Part shown: piece by piece, positions 15,216 to 24,793 of the stretch | Layout of the letters: each line of letters starts with the position of its first letter | Position numbering within the stretch: the stretch's first letter is position 1 | NCBI RefSeq assembly: GCF_025141935.1 | Contig: NZ_CP081120.1 | Coordinates: 1,984,001 to 2,048,000 of the forward strand | Reading direction: 5' to 3' | From: Sulfitobacter sp. S190 | Lineage (GTDB): Bacteria; Pseudomonadota; Alphaproteobacteria; Rhodobacterales; Rhodobacteraceae | DNA length: 64,000 nt | The notes under the pieces: generated by a model | What the model was told of the DNA's origin: nothing | The model's database searches: none | The model's input: the letters and a program-made list of their open reading frames with translations, nothing else | Translations under genes and position numbers: made by a program

Positions 15216-17933
15216 TCAGGCCGGCATCATCAACCGGTACGACGGCTCCGGCGCGGCGGGCGTGGCGGGCAGCAAAACCTCGAATGTCGCGCCCCCCCGC
15301 CCCGGCACATAGCGGATATCACCGCCCAAGCGGGTCATGATCTCGCGGCAAATCGCCAGCCCCAGACCCGCGCCTTCGTTGCCACTGCTGTCAAGCCGGG
15401 CGAATTTTTCAAAAATCAGCCCCTGTGCGTCGTCGGCAATGCCGCTGCCATTGTCGGCAAACGCCACGATGACCGTCTCGCCCTCACGGCGCACCGCAAT
15501 ATCCAGCGCCGGATCGGACGCGTCGCAATATTTGCCCGCATTTGTGATCAGATTGATGAAAACCTGCGCCAGCCGGTCACTGTCCGTGACCAAATCCACA
15601 TCCTCGCCCGCCGGGCGCCGTGTCACCTCCAGCGCCCGCCCCATCCCAACGGTGGCTGTCGTCACCGCATGATCGAGCACGTCCGACAGGTTGACGGCCC
15701 GCGCGTTGAGGCTCACCTGACCGTTCTCGAGCACAGACAGATCCAGAAGATCATCCAGCAGACGCGTCAGTCGGATCGCTTCGGTGTGAATGATCGAGGC
15801 ATAGCGGGTCTTTTCCGACGGGCTCAGACTGTCGGCATCGCGCAGGATTTCCGAAAACGACCGGATCGAGGTCATCGGCGTGCGCAATTCATGGCTGATC
15901 TGGCTGAGAAATCCGTCCTTTTGCAGCGACAGCTGGGTCAGCTTTTCGTTGGCGCGGCCCAGCTCGCGGGCGGTTTCGGCCAACTGGCGCGACTTGGCCT
16001 CGAGCCGACTGGAATACTCCAGAATCTGGGCGGATTCGTCCGCCACCGCCATCAGATCCTCCACCGAAATGGACTGGCCCCCGACAATCTGGCTGATCAT
16101 CGCGTTCGCCGTCGCCGCCCCCACCGATGCAGCGAGTTCACGCTCCAGCGCCTGCACAAACTCCGGCGTGGGCGCGGGCAGACGGCCGCCTTGGCCTTGC
16201 GCCTCCGCCGCCCCGTCGAAAAAGGCCTGCGCCTCCGCCGCGCCCAGAATCCGCTGCGACATGATCATCAGATCCTCGCTGCCCGCCGCGGCGGCATTCC
16301 ACCCCCGCGCCGCGCTGGAATGGTCGAACACATTGACAAACTGCGCGCCCTGCAACCGCTCCAGCGGCAGCGGAAAGGTAAAGATCGACACCGCCACAAA
16401 GGCCGCGGTGTTCAGCGACAGGCTCCACCAGACCGCATGCACCGTGGGGTCCAGCCCCGCAATCCCGAACAACGCCTGCGGGCGCAGCGCGCCAATGCCC
16501 CACGGCCCCTGCTGCATGAGCGTGCTGGACAACACCGCATCGGCGCCGAAACTGGGCAACAGCATCGTCCACACCCACAGCGCAAACCCCACGCTCAGAC
16601 CCGCGATCGCACCGGACCGCGTGGCCCCACGCCAGAAAATCCCGCCCAGCAGCACCGGCAGGAACTGCGCGACCCCACCGAACGAAATCAATCCGATCGC
16701 GGCCAGCGCCCCCGATCCGCCCGACGCGCGATAGTAGAAATAGCCAAGCGAGATGATCAGCAGGATCGACAGCCTGCGCGCGCGGATCACCACCTCGCGC
16801 ACGTCGCCCGACTGTTGCGCCCCGTCGTTGCGCAGCTTGAGCCACACAGGCATCACGATGTGGTTCGACATCATCGTCGACAACGCCAGCGTCGCCACGA
16901 TCACCATGGAGGTGGCCGACGAAAACCCGCCCAGAAACGCCAGCATCGCCAACCCGTTCTGCCCTTGGCTCAGCGGCACGCTCAGCACGAACAGATCGGG
17001 GTTGGCGCCCTGCGGCATCAGATCAAGCCCCACAACCGCGATCGGCACCACGAACAGGCTCATCGCCATCAGGTACAGCGGAAAGGCCCAGCTCGCGATT
17101 TGCAGATGCCGCTCGTCGTCGTTCTCGACGACCATCACCTGAAACATGCGCGGCAAACAGACAAAGGCCGCCGCCGCCAGCACGATCAACGCGCTCCACC
17201 GCCCGCCGTCGGTGCGCCACACGCCAATCTCGGAGGCATCGATGCGGGCAAATGTCTCGGCCACACCCCCGGCCAGCCCCCAGACCACGAAAACCCCCAC
17301 CGCCAGAAGCGCGACCAGCTTGACCACCGCCTCCACCGCCACGGCAATGACGACCCCGTGGTGACGTTCGTTGGCGTTGAGGTTGCGGGTGCCGAACAGA
17401 ACCGTGAAAATCGCCAGCCCCGCCGCCACCCAAAACGCCGCCGACACGGTGTTGAGCGGGCTGGTCGCTGCATCCGCCGCAGGGGCCGCGAATATCGACA
17501 GCGACAGCGTGACAGATTGCAGTTGCAACGCGATATAGGGGGTGACCCCCACCACCGCCATCACCGTCACCATGATCGCCAAAGTGTTCGATTTGCCATA
17601 GCGCGCCGAGATCAGGTCAGCCACCGACGTGACCCGCTGGGCCCGCCCGATGCGCACCAGACGGCGCAAGATCCACCACCAGCCGATCATCACCAGCGAG
17701 GGGCCCAGATAGATGGTCACATACTCCAGCCCCGACCGGGCGGCATATCCGACCGCGCCGTAAAACGTCCACGCGGTGCAGTAGATCGACAGCGACAGCG
17801 TATAGACCAGTGGCGACCGCAGCAGCCAGTTGCCGCGCCCGCGCAAAGCCGCCCGCTCGGCCAGAAACGCCACCACGAACAATCCCGCCACATAGATCAG
17901 GCAGACCCCGACCAGCTGGTTCAGCGATACCAT
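15216..17933 (-). CDS. Sodium:solute symporter-like / sensor histidine kinase hybrid
   Basis: A 905-residue hybrid. Residues ~1-520 form an SSF-type sodium/solute symporter domain of about 13 helices. After a linker with a short coiled coil (ESAQILEYSSRLEAKSRQLAE) come the kinase domains: H-box SHELRTPMTSIRSFS, N-box NLITNAGKY, G1 DNGSGIADD and G2 GAGLGLAICREI. The architecture is that of CbrA/CrbS kinases, which sense or take up small organic acids or amino acids. The start overlaps the stop of the 94-residue gene by one base, and a single-domain response regulator lies just upstream, forming one operon. Confidence 0.92.
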   Translation of the reverse strand: MVSLNQLVGVCLIYVAGLFVVAFLAERAALRGRGNWLLRSPLVYTLSLSIYCTAWTFYGAVGYAARSGLEYVTIYLGPSLVMIGWWWILRRLVRIGRAQRVTSVADLISARYGKSNTLAIMVTVMAVVGVTPYIALQLQSVTLSLSIFAAPAADAATSPLNTVSAAFWVAAGLAIFTVLFGTRNLNANERHHGVVIAVAVEAVVKLVALLAVGVFVVWGLAGGVAETFARIDASEIGVWRTDGGRWSALIVLAAAAFVCLPRMFQVMVVENDDERHLQIASWAFPLYLMAMSLFVVPIAVVGLDLMPQGANPDLFVLSVPLSQGQNGLAMLAFLGGFSSATSMVIVATLALSTMMSNHIVMPVWLKLRNDGAQQSGDVREVVIRARRLSILLIISLGYFYYRASGGSGALAAIGLISFGGVAQFLPVLLGGIFWRGATRSGAIAGLSVGFALWVWTMLLPSFGADAVLSSTLMQQGPWGIGALRPQALFGIAGLDPTVHAVWWSLSLNTAAFVAVSIFTFPLPLERLQGAQFVNVFDHSSAARGWNAAAAGSEDLMIMSQRILGAAEAQAFFDGAAEAQGQGGRLPAPTPEFVQALERELAASVGAATANAMISQIVGGQSISVEDLMAVADESAQILEYSSRLEAKSRQLAETARELGRANEKLTQLSLQKDGFLSQISHELRTPMTSIRSFSEILRDADSLSPSEKTRYASIIHTEAIRLTRLLDDLLDLSVLENGQVSLNARAVNLSDVLDHAVTTATVGMGRALEVTRRPAGEDVDLVTDSDRLAQVFINLITNAGKYCDASDPALDIAVRREGETVIVAFADNGSGIADDAQGLIFEKFARLDSSGNEGAGLGLAICREIMTRLGGDIRYVPGRGGATFEVLLPATPAAPEPSYRLMMPA

Positions 17934-18217
17934 CACCCGTCGCCTTCGCCGCGCAGCGGTGCATCCAGATCCTGCGGATCCTTCATGCGTCGCCACAGCA
18001 ACGCAGAGGCACAGATCGCCAGCAACCAGATCACGAACACATAGCTCAGCGCCTGCGACATGGTCGTGGCGTTCCCGGCCTGCGCTGCATCACCGCGCGG
18101 CCACATCAACGGGACCAGCCACAGTATCAGCACCACGAACGGCAACACCCTGAGCGCATCGATCATGCGGCGCGCGCGATAGCTTTTGCGGTGCAGGAAA
18201 AGCGGCGTCTTGGCCAT
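17933..18217 (-). CDS. Small membrane protein coupled to the hybrid kinase
   Basis: A 94-residue protein with two hydrophobic helices (~20-38 and ~57-75) and a charged tail (RRMKDPQDLDAPLRGEGDG). It starts 5 bp after the response regulator and overlaps the kinase gene by 1 bp. Small two-helix proteins often accompany SSF-type transporters; an accessory role for the SSF domain is inferred from position only. Confidence 0.75.
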   Translation of the reverse strand: MAKTPLFLHRKSYRARRMIDALRVLPFVVLILWLVPLMWPRGDAAQAGNATTMSQALSYVFVIWLLAICASALLWRRMKDPQDLDAPLRGEGDG

Positions 18218-18222
18218 CGGGG

Positions 18223-18609
18223 TTACGCCGCGCCGCTGGTGCGGTCCTCGGTCAACTCGCGCACCGCGGCCAGCATGTCCTCGTTGGAAAACGGTTTGGT
18301 CATGAAGCGGCTCGCCCCCACCTGCATCGCCATGTCACGGTCGCGGGCGTGGCCGCGCGCGGTCAGCATCAGCACCGGCAAATCACTCAGCGCCGTGTCA
18401 CTGCGCAGCTCCGCCAGAATCTCGAACCCCGATTTGCCCGGCAGCATCACGTCCAGCATGACCAGATCGGGCCGCGCCGCACGGATCACCTCCGCGGCAC
18501 TCGTGCCGTTTGCCAGCGTCTCCACGCGCCAGCCCTCGCGGCCCAGCAAAAAGCGGATCGCCTCGGCGATGTTGGTCTCGTCCTCCACCAACACGACGTG
18601 TTTTGTCAT
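18223..18609 (-). CDS. Single-domain response regulator (CheY-like)
   Basis: A 128-residue receiver domain with no output domain. Phospho-acceptor Asp53 (VMLDVMLPG), the acidic pair at residues 10-11 (VEDE), Thr83 and Lys105 (TKPF) are all in place. It is the first gene of the response regulator - membrane protein - SSF/histidine kinase operon and is the likely phosphorylation partner. With no DNA-binding domain, the output must pass through another protein, possibly the neighbouring ScfR-like regulator, though nothing in sequence proves this. Confidence 0.93.
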   Translation of the reverse strand: MTKHVVLVEDETNIAEAIRFLLGREGWRVETLANGTSAAEVIRAARPDLVMLDVMLPGKSGFEILAELRSDTALSDLPVLMLTARGHARDRDMAMQVGASRFMTKPFSNEDMLAAVRELTEDRTSGAA

Positions 18610-18718
18610 GTCACGCATCCTCCCCAATGCGGACGGGGAGCGATATGCTGTGCACCACGGTCCCCGACAGGCCAAGGATGCACCAGTCGCGCAGGCCTGT
18701 CAAAACGTCAAAGCCGCG

Positions 18719-20014
18719 TCAGGCGCTCAATATCGACAATTCGCGGCGCGCCGCACAGCTGGCGTGCGGGCATATCCGGCAGGTTGCCCCGACATCGCGG
18801 GCGGGCAGCGCCGTGTCGCCCACCGGCACCGGCAACAGCAGCATCACCCCCTGCATCATCGGCGGCGCGTTATAACGCGCGCCGCCCTGCGTATCTGCCA
18901 CCGCCACGGCATCGAACCGGGTCTGGTCGCGGCCCAGCTGCCCTACCCGTTCGCGCAACACCATGCCGCCGCCTGCCAAGGCACCGAAAAGCGGCCACAG
19001 GGGGCAACACGCGCCGAACCGCGGCACGCTGAACCCGTCGACGGGCTTGCGGAAAATCACCGTGCCGGAGCGGTCGCACACGACCAGCCCCGCGCCCATC
19101 TCCGCCACCGCGGCCAGACGGCGCAGCACCACCGGCACCGGCACCCGCAGCCACCGCGCCAGTGCCACAGGATCGGGCGCCTGACCGGGCTCCAGCGCGC
19201 CGCGCAGCGCCGCCATCGGCAACAACCGCGCGTCCTGCGCGACCTGCGTCAGCACACCGCCCAGGATATAGCGGCCCGTCGCACTCATCCGCGGTGCCTC
19301 TGCCTGCAACAGCGCCTCCACCGCCTGCGCACTCCCCCCCTCTTCGAGCGTGTCGAAATGATAGCCGTGGGTGTCGAGAAAATGCTCGACCTCCTCCTGA
19401 GCGGAGCGTGCGGTGTCCTCCGTCTCCTGCTCCAGCTCGAGATATTGGACAAGCGCCTGCGCGCTGTCGGCCAACCGGCGGCTGTCGGCATCGATGTTGG
19501 TATGGAACCGGTCGCGCCACTCGGGCTCGAGCGTCTTTGTCTGCGCCAGAATCTCCGCGGTGGAGCGGATCGCCGACACGGTGGTCAACAGCTCGTGCAT
19601 GGAAGCCGCCAGATGCGGATCGTGGGTCATCCGGTCGCTCAGTGTCTCGACCGTGCGCTCCAGCGTGGCAATCCGGCGCTGGCTCTCGGCGAGCGCCTCC
19701 GCCCAGCCGGGGAAACGCCCCGCGAATTCATCGGCACGCGCGGCCTCGTCCTGCGACAGATCCGAGGCCACCGCCGCCTCGCGCAGATGCCCCAGAAGCG
19801 CCGCTTCCGCGCCTTCGGTCAGCGCCTGCGGCTCCACCTGCAACTGGGCCGCAATGTCGAGCAACAGCTTGCCGCCGATTCTGCGCCGGTTGTGCTCGAT
19901 CAGGTTGAGATAGCTGGCGGAGATGCCGATCCGGCGCGCCAGATCGGCCTGTTTATAGCCCAGAACGCCGCGCCGTTCGCGAATGCGGCTGCCGGTCAGC
20001 CCCTCACGTGCCAT
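18719..20014 (-). CDS. XRE/ScfR (PrpR/RamB)-family transcriptional regulator
   Basis: A 431-residue regulator. Residues ~8-65 are an XRE helix-turn-helix (GYKQADLARRIGISASYLNLIEHNRRRI). The rest matches the short-chain fatty acyl-CoA regulator family (DUF2083), with the cysteine cluster CRICPHASC near the C-terminus where relatives such as mycobacterial PrpR bind an Fe-S cluster. Family members control acetate, propionate or glyoxylate metabolism. The ATG at 20014 is preferred over an upstream TTG, but there is no clear ribosome site. It diverges from the Liv transporter operon. Confidence 0.85.
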   Translation of the reverse strand: MAREGLTGSRIRERRGVLGYKQADLARRIGISASYLNLIEHNRRRIGGKLLLDIAAQLQVEPQALTEGAEAALLGHLREAAVASDLSQDEAARADEFAGRFPGWAEALAESQRRIATLERTVETLSDRMTHDPHLAASMHELLTTVSAIRSTAEILAQTKTLEPEWRDRFHTNIDADSRRLADSAQALVQYLELEQETEDTARSAQEEVEHFLDTHGYHFDTLEEGGSAQAVEALLQAEAPRMSATGRYILGGVLTQVAQDARLLPMAALRGALEPGQAPDPVALARWLRVPVPVVLRRLAAVAEMGAGLVVCDRSGTVIFRKPVDGFSVPRFGACCPLWPLFGALAGGGMVLRERVGQLGRDQTRFDAVAVADTQGGARYNAPPMMQGVMLLLPVPVGDTALPARDVGATCRICPHASCAARRELSILSA

Positions 20015-20103
20015 GCGCAACCACAAGGGTAATATCGCCCGAATTCAGGGACTTTCTGCAATGCAACATCATGAAATTTACAACCCCCACCGGATATCGG
20101 TTC

Positions 20104-20121
20104 ATTTATTTACAAATAAAT
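20104..20121. promoter_or_regulatory. AT-rich palindrome between the ScfR-like gene and the Liv operon
   Basis: Perfect 8-bp inverted repeat (ATTTATTT and AAATAAAT, 2-nt spacer) in the divergent intergenic region. Its centre reads TTTACAAA, one base from the TTTGCAAA half-site known for PccR/RamB-type regulators. TTTGCACAAA also occurs at about 20174-20183. A good candidate operator for the adjacent regulator. Confidence 0.45.
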
Positions 20122-20249
20122 CGTTTCCATCAAGGGGCTTGTTGATGCGTTTTCAGGTCACGGCGATACTGCTTTTGCACAAATAGTGCCAGCACCACCG
20201 GTCACAAGAATGCCGAGGTGCATGTTTCAACACTTTCGGGAGGACATTC

Positions 20250-21596
20250 ATGTCAATCTTCAATCCGACACGTCGGGCACTGATCCAAACCGGCGCCGTC
20301 GCCGGTGCGGGCCTCGCACTGCCGACGTATCTGCGCGCCGACGGCCACTCCGGCTTTACCAACGCGCCAACAGGCTCCACCGTGACGCTGGGCTTCAACG
20401 TACCCCAAACCGGCCCCTACGCCGAAGAGGGCCTGGACGAATTGCGCGCCCAGGAACTGGCGGTCGAGCACCTGAACGGTGAAGGCGATGGCGGCATGAT
20501 GAACACTTTCAGCTCCAAAGCGCTGAAAGGGAACGGCATTCTGGGCAAGAAAGTCGAATACGTCACCGGTGACACACAGACCAAATCCGATGCGGCACGC
20601 GCTTCGGCCAAGTCGATGATCGAAAAAGACGGCGCCATCATGATCAACGGCGGCTCGTCCTCGGGCGTGGCCGTGGCCGTTCAGGGCCTGTGCCAGGATG
20701 CGGGCGTGATCTTCATGGCGGGTCTGACCCACTCCAACGACACCACCGGCAAGGACCGCAAGGCCAATGGCTTCCGTCATTTCTTCAACGCCTACATGTC
20801 CGCCGCCGCGCTGGCACCGGTGCTGGAAAAAGCCTACGGCTCCGACCGCCGCGCCTACCACCTGACAGCCGACTACAACTGGGGCTGGACACAGCAGGAA
20901 TCGATTGCCGCGGCAACCGAGGCCATGGGCTGGGAAACCGTTCAGGACGTGCGCACACCGCTGGCGTCCACCGACTTCTCCTCCTACATCGCGCCTGTCC
21001 TGAACTCCGGCGCGGACGTGCTGGTGCTGAACCACTACGGCGGGAACATGGTCAACTCGCTGACCAACGCGATCCAGTTCGACCTGCTGAGCAAGCAGGC
21101 CAACGGCAAGGACTTCCAGATCGTCGTGCCGCTCTACTCCGAACTGATGGCCGCCGGTGCGGGCGAAAACGTGCAAGGCGTGATCGGCTCCATGAACTGG
21201 AACTGGCAGCTGCAGGACGAAGGCTCCAAGGCGTTCACCAAATCCTTCGGTGAAAAATATGGCCGTCCGCCCTCGAACTCGGCGCACACCTGCTATGTGC
21301 AGACACTGCTCTATGCGGATGCGGTCGAGCGGGCCGGCACCTTCAACCCGTGCGGTGTTGTCGAAGCGCTCGAAGATTTCGACTTCGACGGCATGGGCAA
21401 CGGTCCGACCACCTACCGTGGCGCCGACCACCAGTGCTTCAAGGACGTGCTGGTCATGAAGGGCAAGGACAACCCGACCAACCAGTACGACACACTGGAA
21501 ATCGTCGAAGTCACACCGCGCGCGCAGGTCGAGTATGCACCCGACCACCCGATGTTCGCCGGTGGCGATCTGGGCGAATGCAACCCGGGCGCATAA
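20250..21596 (+). CDS. Liv-type ABC transporter substrate-binding protein
   Basis: A 448-residue periplasmic binding protein of the type I (LivK/amide/urea) fold. The N-terminus has a twin-arginine-like signal (PTRRALIQTGAVAGAGLALP), so folded export via Tat is likely. The first mature segment VTLGFNVPQTGPYAEEG is typical of the family. Two permeases and two ATPases follow, giving a complete importer. The ligand cannot be read from sequence: branched-chain amino acids, short-chain amides, urea or organic acids are all possible. ATG at 20250 with GGGAGGA ribosome site. Confidence 0.9.
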   Translation: MSIFNPTRRALIQTGAVAGAGLALPTYLRADGHSGFTNAPTGSTVTLGFNVPQTGPYAEEGLDELRAQELAVEHLNGEGDGGMMNTFSSKALKGNGILGKKVEYVTGDTQTKSDAARASAKSMIEKDGAIMINGGSSSGVAVAVQGLCQDAGVIFMAGLTHSNDTTGKDRKANGFRHFFNAYMSAAALAPVLEKAYGSDRRAYHLTADYNWGWTQQESIAAATEAMGWETVQDVRTPLASTDFSSYIAPVLNSGADVLVLNHYGGNMVNSLTNAIQFDLLSKQANGKDFQIVVPLYSELMAAGAGENVQGVIGSMNWNWQLQDEGSKAFTKSFGEKYGRPPSNSAHTCYVQTLLYADAVERAGTFNPCGVVEALEDFDFDGMGNGPTTYRGADHQCFKDVLVMKGKDNPTNQYDTLEIVEVTPRAQVEYAPDHPMFAGGDLGECNPGA

Positions 21597-21604
21597 GGCG
21601 TCCC

Positions 21605-21632
21605 GCCCCGGCGCGCGACCGCGCGCCGGGGC
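21605..21632 (+). terminator. Intercistronic stem-loop after the substrate-binding protein gene
   Basis: A very stable 12-bp perfect stem (21605-21616 with 21621-21632, 4-nt loop) just after the stop codon, without a T-run. Such structures between binding-protein and permease genes usually stabilise upstream mRNA or attenuate read-through, raising binding-protein levels over membrane components. Confidence 0.6.
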
Positions 21633-21746
21633 CACTTTAACCAGTATAAATTACAGCGTTGCCAAGTGCTTGGCGCGCAAACTTCAGGCAGGGCCACCGC
21701 ATCGCGCGGGCGGCGCTATAGGATCCCTTTCGCTTAGGTGGAGACA

Positions 21747-22778
21747 ATGGACGCAATCCTTCTTCAAATTCTGAACGGTCTGGACAAGGGCTCCGCGTAT
21801 GCGTTGATCGCCCTCGGTCTGACGCTCATCTTCGGCACGCTCGGGGTGGTGAACTTCGCCCACGGCGCTCTTTTCATGATAGGGGCGTTCTGCTCGGTGA
21901 CGCTGCAACGTGTCCTGACGCTCAGCTCGGTCACCGAAGACCCCACGCAAAAGGACTTTCTGGGCAATCCGCTCAAGGTCGAAACACCCTACGTCCAAAG
22001 CTGGTTCGGTCCCGAGACGGGGGCCGCGATCATCGACTGGTCGGTGCCTCTGGCGATCCTTCTGGCGATCCCGGTGATGCTATTCATCGGCTTCGTGATG
22101 GAACGCGGGCTGATCAAACACTTCTACAAACGCCCCCACGCCGACCAGATCCTCGTGACTTTCGGTCTGGCGATCGTGCTGCAGGAAGTGATCAAGTATT
22201 TCTACGGGGCCAACCCGATCCCCACCCCTGCCCCCGACGCGTTCAAGGGCAGCTTCGACTTCGGGATGCTGCTGGGCATGGATCCCAATGCGGTGATCTA
22301 CCCCTACTGGCGGCTGATCTACTTCGGCTTCTCGGCGCTGATCATCGGTCTGGTGTTCGCCTTCCTGCAGTTCACCACCTTCGGGATGGTCGTGCGGGCC
22401 GGTATGGCCGACCGTGAAACCGTGGGTCTTCTGGGCATCGACATCGACCGCCGCTTTACCATCATGTTCGGCATCGCCGCCGCGGTGGCGGGGCTGGCCG
22501 GGGTCATGTACGCGCCGATCAACTCGCCCAACTACCACATGGGCATGGACTTTCTGGTGCTGAGCTTCGTCGTGGTGGTCGTGGGGGGCATGGGCTCTCT
22601 GCCCGGTGCGGTGCTCGCGGGCTTCATGCTGGGCATCCTCGAAAGCTTTGCTTCCATGAACGAGGTCAAGGCCATCCTGCCCGGTATCGACCAGATCATC
22701 ATTTATGTGGTGGCCATCATCATCTTGCTGACACGTCCACGGGGCCTGATGGGCCGTCGCGGCGTGATGGAGGAATAA
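21747..22778 (+). CDS. livH: ABC transporter permease (LivH type)
   Basis: A 343-residue inner-membrane permease. It starts MDAILLQILNGLDKGSAYALIALG and has about eight helices plus the typical NFAHGALFMIG segment and the EAA-like VVGGMGSLPGAVLAGFMLG near the C-terminus. The ATG at 21747 follows AGGTGG; a GTG three codons earlier is possible. It pairs with the LivM-type permease, whose gene starts 4 bp later. The symbol denotes the family position, not a proven substrate. Confidence 0.9.
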   Translation: MDAILLQILNGLDKGSAYALIALGLTLIFGTLGVVNFAHGALFMIGAFCSVTLQRVLTLSSVTEDPTQKDFLGNPLKVETPYVQSWFGPETGAAIIDWSVPLAILLAIPVMLFIGFVMERGLIKHFYKRPHADQILVTFGLAIVLQEVIKYFYGANPIPTPAPDAFKGSFDFGMLLGMDPNAVIYPYWRLIYFGFSALIIGLVFAFLQFTTFGMVVRAGMADRETVGLLGIDIDRRFTIMFGIAAAVAGLAGVMYAPINSPNYHMGMDFLVLSFVVVVVGGMGSLPGAVLAGFMLGILESFASMNEVKAILPGIDQIIIYVVAIIILLTRPRGLMGRRGVMEE

Positions 22779-22781
22779 TCC

Positions 22782-24008
22782 ATGTTCGGACTAGCCAAAC
22801 GCGATCTTTCGCTTCTTCTGGTGGTGACGGTGCTTGCTCTGTTCGCCCCCTTCATCCTCAACCCTTTCCCCGCCGACAGCGCCATGGCGCAGTTCAACGC
22901 GGGCTATCCCGACCTGATGCAACGGTTCGTGATCTTCGGCATCTTCGCCATCGGCTTCAACCTGCTGTTCGGCCTGACAGGGTACCTGTCGTTCGGCCAC
23001 GCGGCGTTCCTCGGCGTGGGGTCCTACGCGGTGGTATGGATGTACAAGCTGCTCGATTACAACGTGCTGCCGGGCCTTGTGCTGTCGGTGCTGATCTCGG
23101 CGCTGTTCGCGCTGGCGATCGGCTTCATCAGCCTGCGCCGCTCGGGCATCTACTTCTCGATCCTGACACTGGCCTTCGCGCAGATGATGTTCGCGATCAG
23201 CTATTCGGACCTTCTGGGCCGCTTCGTGGGCACGACCATCACCAACGGTGAAACCGGCCTGCAGGTCTATACCTCCGATCCGCAGATCCTGATCAACGAA
23301 TGGGAAACCGTGCCGCACCTGCTGGGCCTGTTCGAGATGCGCTCGACCTACCGGATGGACCTTGGCGCGTGGTCGTTCGATTTCAACGCGGGCTACTACT
23401 TCTGCGCGATCATCATGATCCTAGCCTTCTATCTGGCGATCCGTATCTTCCGCTCGCCCTTCGGCATGATGCTGCGGGCGGTGAAATCGAACCAGCAGCG
23501 GATGAACTATACCGGCCTGAACACCAAACCCTACACGCTGGCGGCCTTCGTGATCTCCGGCATGTACGCGGGCCTCGCGGGCGGTCTGATGGCGGCGATG
23601 GATCCGCTGGCCGGCGCCGAACGGATGCAGTGGACCGCCTCTGGCGAAGTGGTGCTGATGACCATCCTCGGCGGTGCAGGCACGTTGATCGGGCCGGTGC
23701 TGGGCGCGGGCTTCATCAAGTACTTCGAGAACATCTTCTCCAAGATCAACAAGGCCACGCTGGAAGGCTGGTTCGCCTTCATGCCGGAGGGGCTGCAGGA
23801 CATCTTCGTGTCGCTGCTCTACCCCTTCATGGGCAAGGGCTGGCACCTGACACTGGGCCTGCTGTTCATGCTGGTGGTGATCTTCCTGCCCGGTGGTCTG
23901 GTCGAAGGCGGCCAACGCATCGGCCGTGTCTTCCGCCGCCGTGACCGCAAATCGCAAGACGCCGAACTGCAAGCCGCAGAACAGCGTCAATCACCCCCCG
24001 CCGAATAA
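22782..24008 (+). CDS. livM: ABC transporter permease (LivM type)
   Basis: A 408-residue inner-membrane permease, second half of the translocation channel. The N-terminal helix, then [21 protein letters not shown] (typical of LivM), and [18 protein letters not shown] at ~300 are family hallmarks. A charged cytoplasmic tail of ~35 residues ends the protein. It begins directly after livH and is followed 12 bp later by the first ATPase gene. Confidence 0.9.
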   Translation: MFGLAKRDLSLLLVVTVLALFAPFILNPFPADSAMAQFNAGYPDLMQRFVIFGIFAIGFNLLFGLTGYLSFGHAAFLGVGSYAVVWMYKLLDYNVLPGLVLSVLISALFALAIGFISLRRSGIYFSILTLAFAQMMFAISYSDLLGRFVGTTITNGETGLQVYTSDPQILINEWETVPHLLGLFEMRSTYRMDLGAWSFDFNAGYYFCAIIMILAFYLAIRIFRSPFGMMLRAVKSNQQRMNYTGLNTKPYTLAAFVISGMYAGLAGGLMAAMDPLAGAERMQWTASGEVVLMTILGGAGTLIGPVLGAGFIKYFENIFSKINKATLEGWFAFMPEGLQDIFVSLLYPFMGKGWHLTLGLLFMLVVIFLPGGLVEGGQRIGRVFRRRDRKSQDAELQAAEQRQSPPAE

Positions 24009-24020
24009 GGAGCGCTGACA

Positions 24021-24782
24021 ATGGGTATTCTTGAAGTCAAAAATGTCGGCAAACGCTTCGGCGGCCTTCAGGCGCTGGGGGATGTGAACCTCAGCGTTGC
24101 GGAAAACTCGGTGCACGCGATCATCGGGCCGAACGGGGCGGGCAAATCCACGCTCCTGAACTGTCTGGTGGGCAAACTGATCCCGGATTCGGGGTCGGTG
24201 ATGTTCGACGGGCAATCGGTGCTGGGGCGCAAACCCTACGAGATCAACCAGATGGGCATCTCCCGCGTGTTCCAGACGCCCGAGATTTTCGGCGATCTGA
24301 CGGTGCTGGAAAACATGCTCATCCCCTGCTTTGCCAAACGCGACGGGGCCTTCCAGCTCAACGCGATCAGCCGGGTGGTCAAACAGGGCGATATCCTCGA
24401 CAAGGCCGAAGAGATGCTGCACGACATGAATATGGCCGACAAACGGATGATGACGGCCTCGTCGCTGTCGCGCGGCGACAAACGGCGGCTCGAAATCGGC
24501 ATGTGTCTGGCACAGGGGCCGCGGCTGCTGCTGCTGGATGAACCGACGGCGGGCATGGCGCGGGCCGATACCAACAACACCATCGACCTGCTCAAACAGA
24601 TCTCCGAGGAACGCGACATCACCATCGCGATCATCGAGCATGACATGCACGTGGTGTTCAGCCTCGCACAGCGCATCACCGTGTTGGCGCAGGGCACACC
24701 GCTGGTCGAAGACACGCCCGAAAACATCAAGGGCCACCCCAAGGTCAAAGAAGCCTACCTTGGCGAAACCCAGGCCGCGTGA
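24021..24782 (+). CDS. livG: ABC transporter ATP-binding protein (LivG type)
   Basis: A 253-residue ATPase. Walker A GPNGAGKST (~37-45), Walker B LLLLDEPTAGMA and the H-loop IIEHDMHVV are present. The signature region reads SLSRGDKRRLEIG, a slight departure from the usual LSYGxQRxLE. AAGGAG ribosome site upstream. Part of the K-H-M-G-F operon. Confidence 0.9.
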   Translation: MGILEVKNVGKRFGGLQALGDVNLSVAENSVHAIIGPNGAGKSTLLNCLVGKLIPDSGSVMFDGQSVLGRKPYEINQMGISRVFQTPEIFGDLTVLENMLIPCFAKRDGAFQLNAISRVVKQGDILDKAEEMLHDMNMADKRMMTASSLSRGDKRRLEIGMCLAQGPRLLLLDEPTAGMARADTNNTIDLLKQISEERDITIAIIEHDMHVVFSLAQRITVLAQGTPLVEDTPENIKGHPKVKEAYLGETQAA

Positions 24783-24793
24783 GGACACAGAAC

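Noticed and set aside
14940..18044. A 1034-codon plus-strand open frame opposite the SSF/histidine kinase
   Set aside because: High-GC antisense artefact: Arg/His/Pro-rich, no domain, and the opposite strand encodes a complete kinase.
17810..20032. A 740-codon plus-strand open frame opposite the response regulator and ScfR-like genes
   Set aside because: Antisense artefact; it spans three well-supported genes and has no recognisable family.
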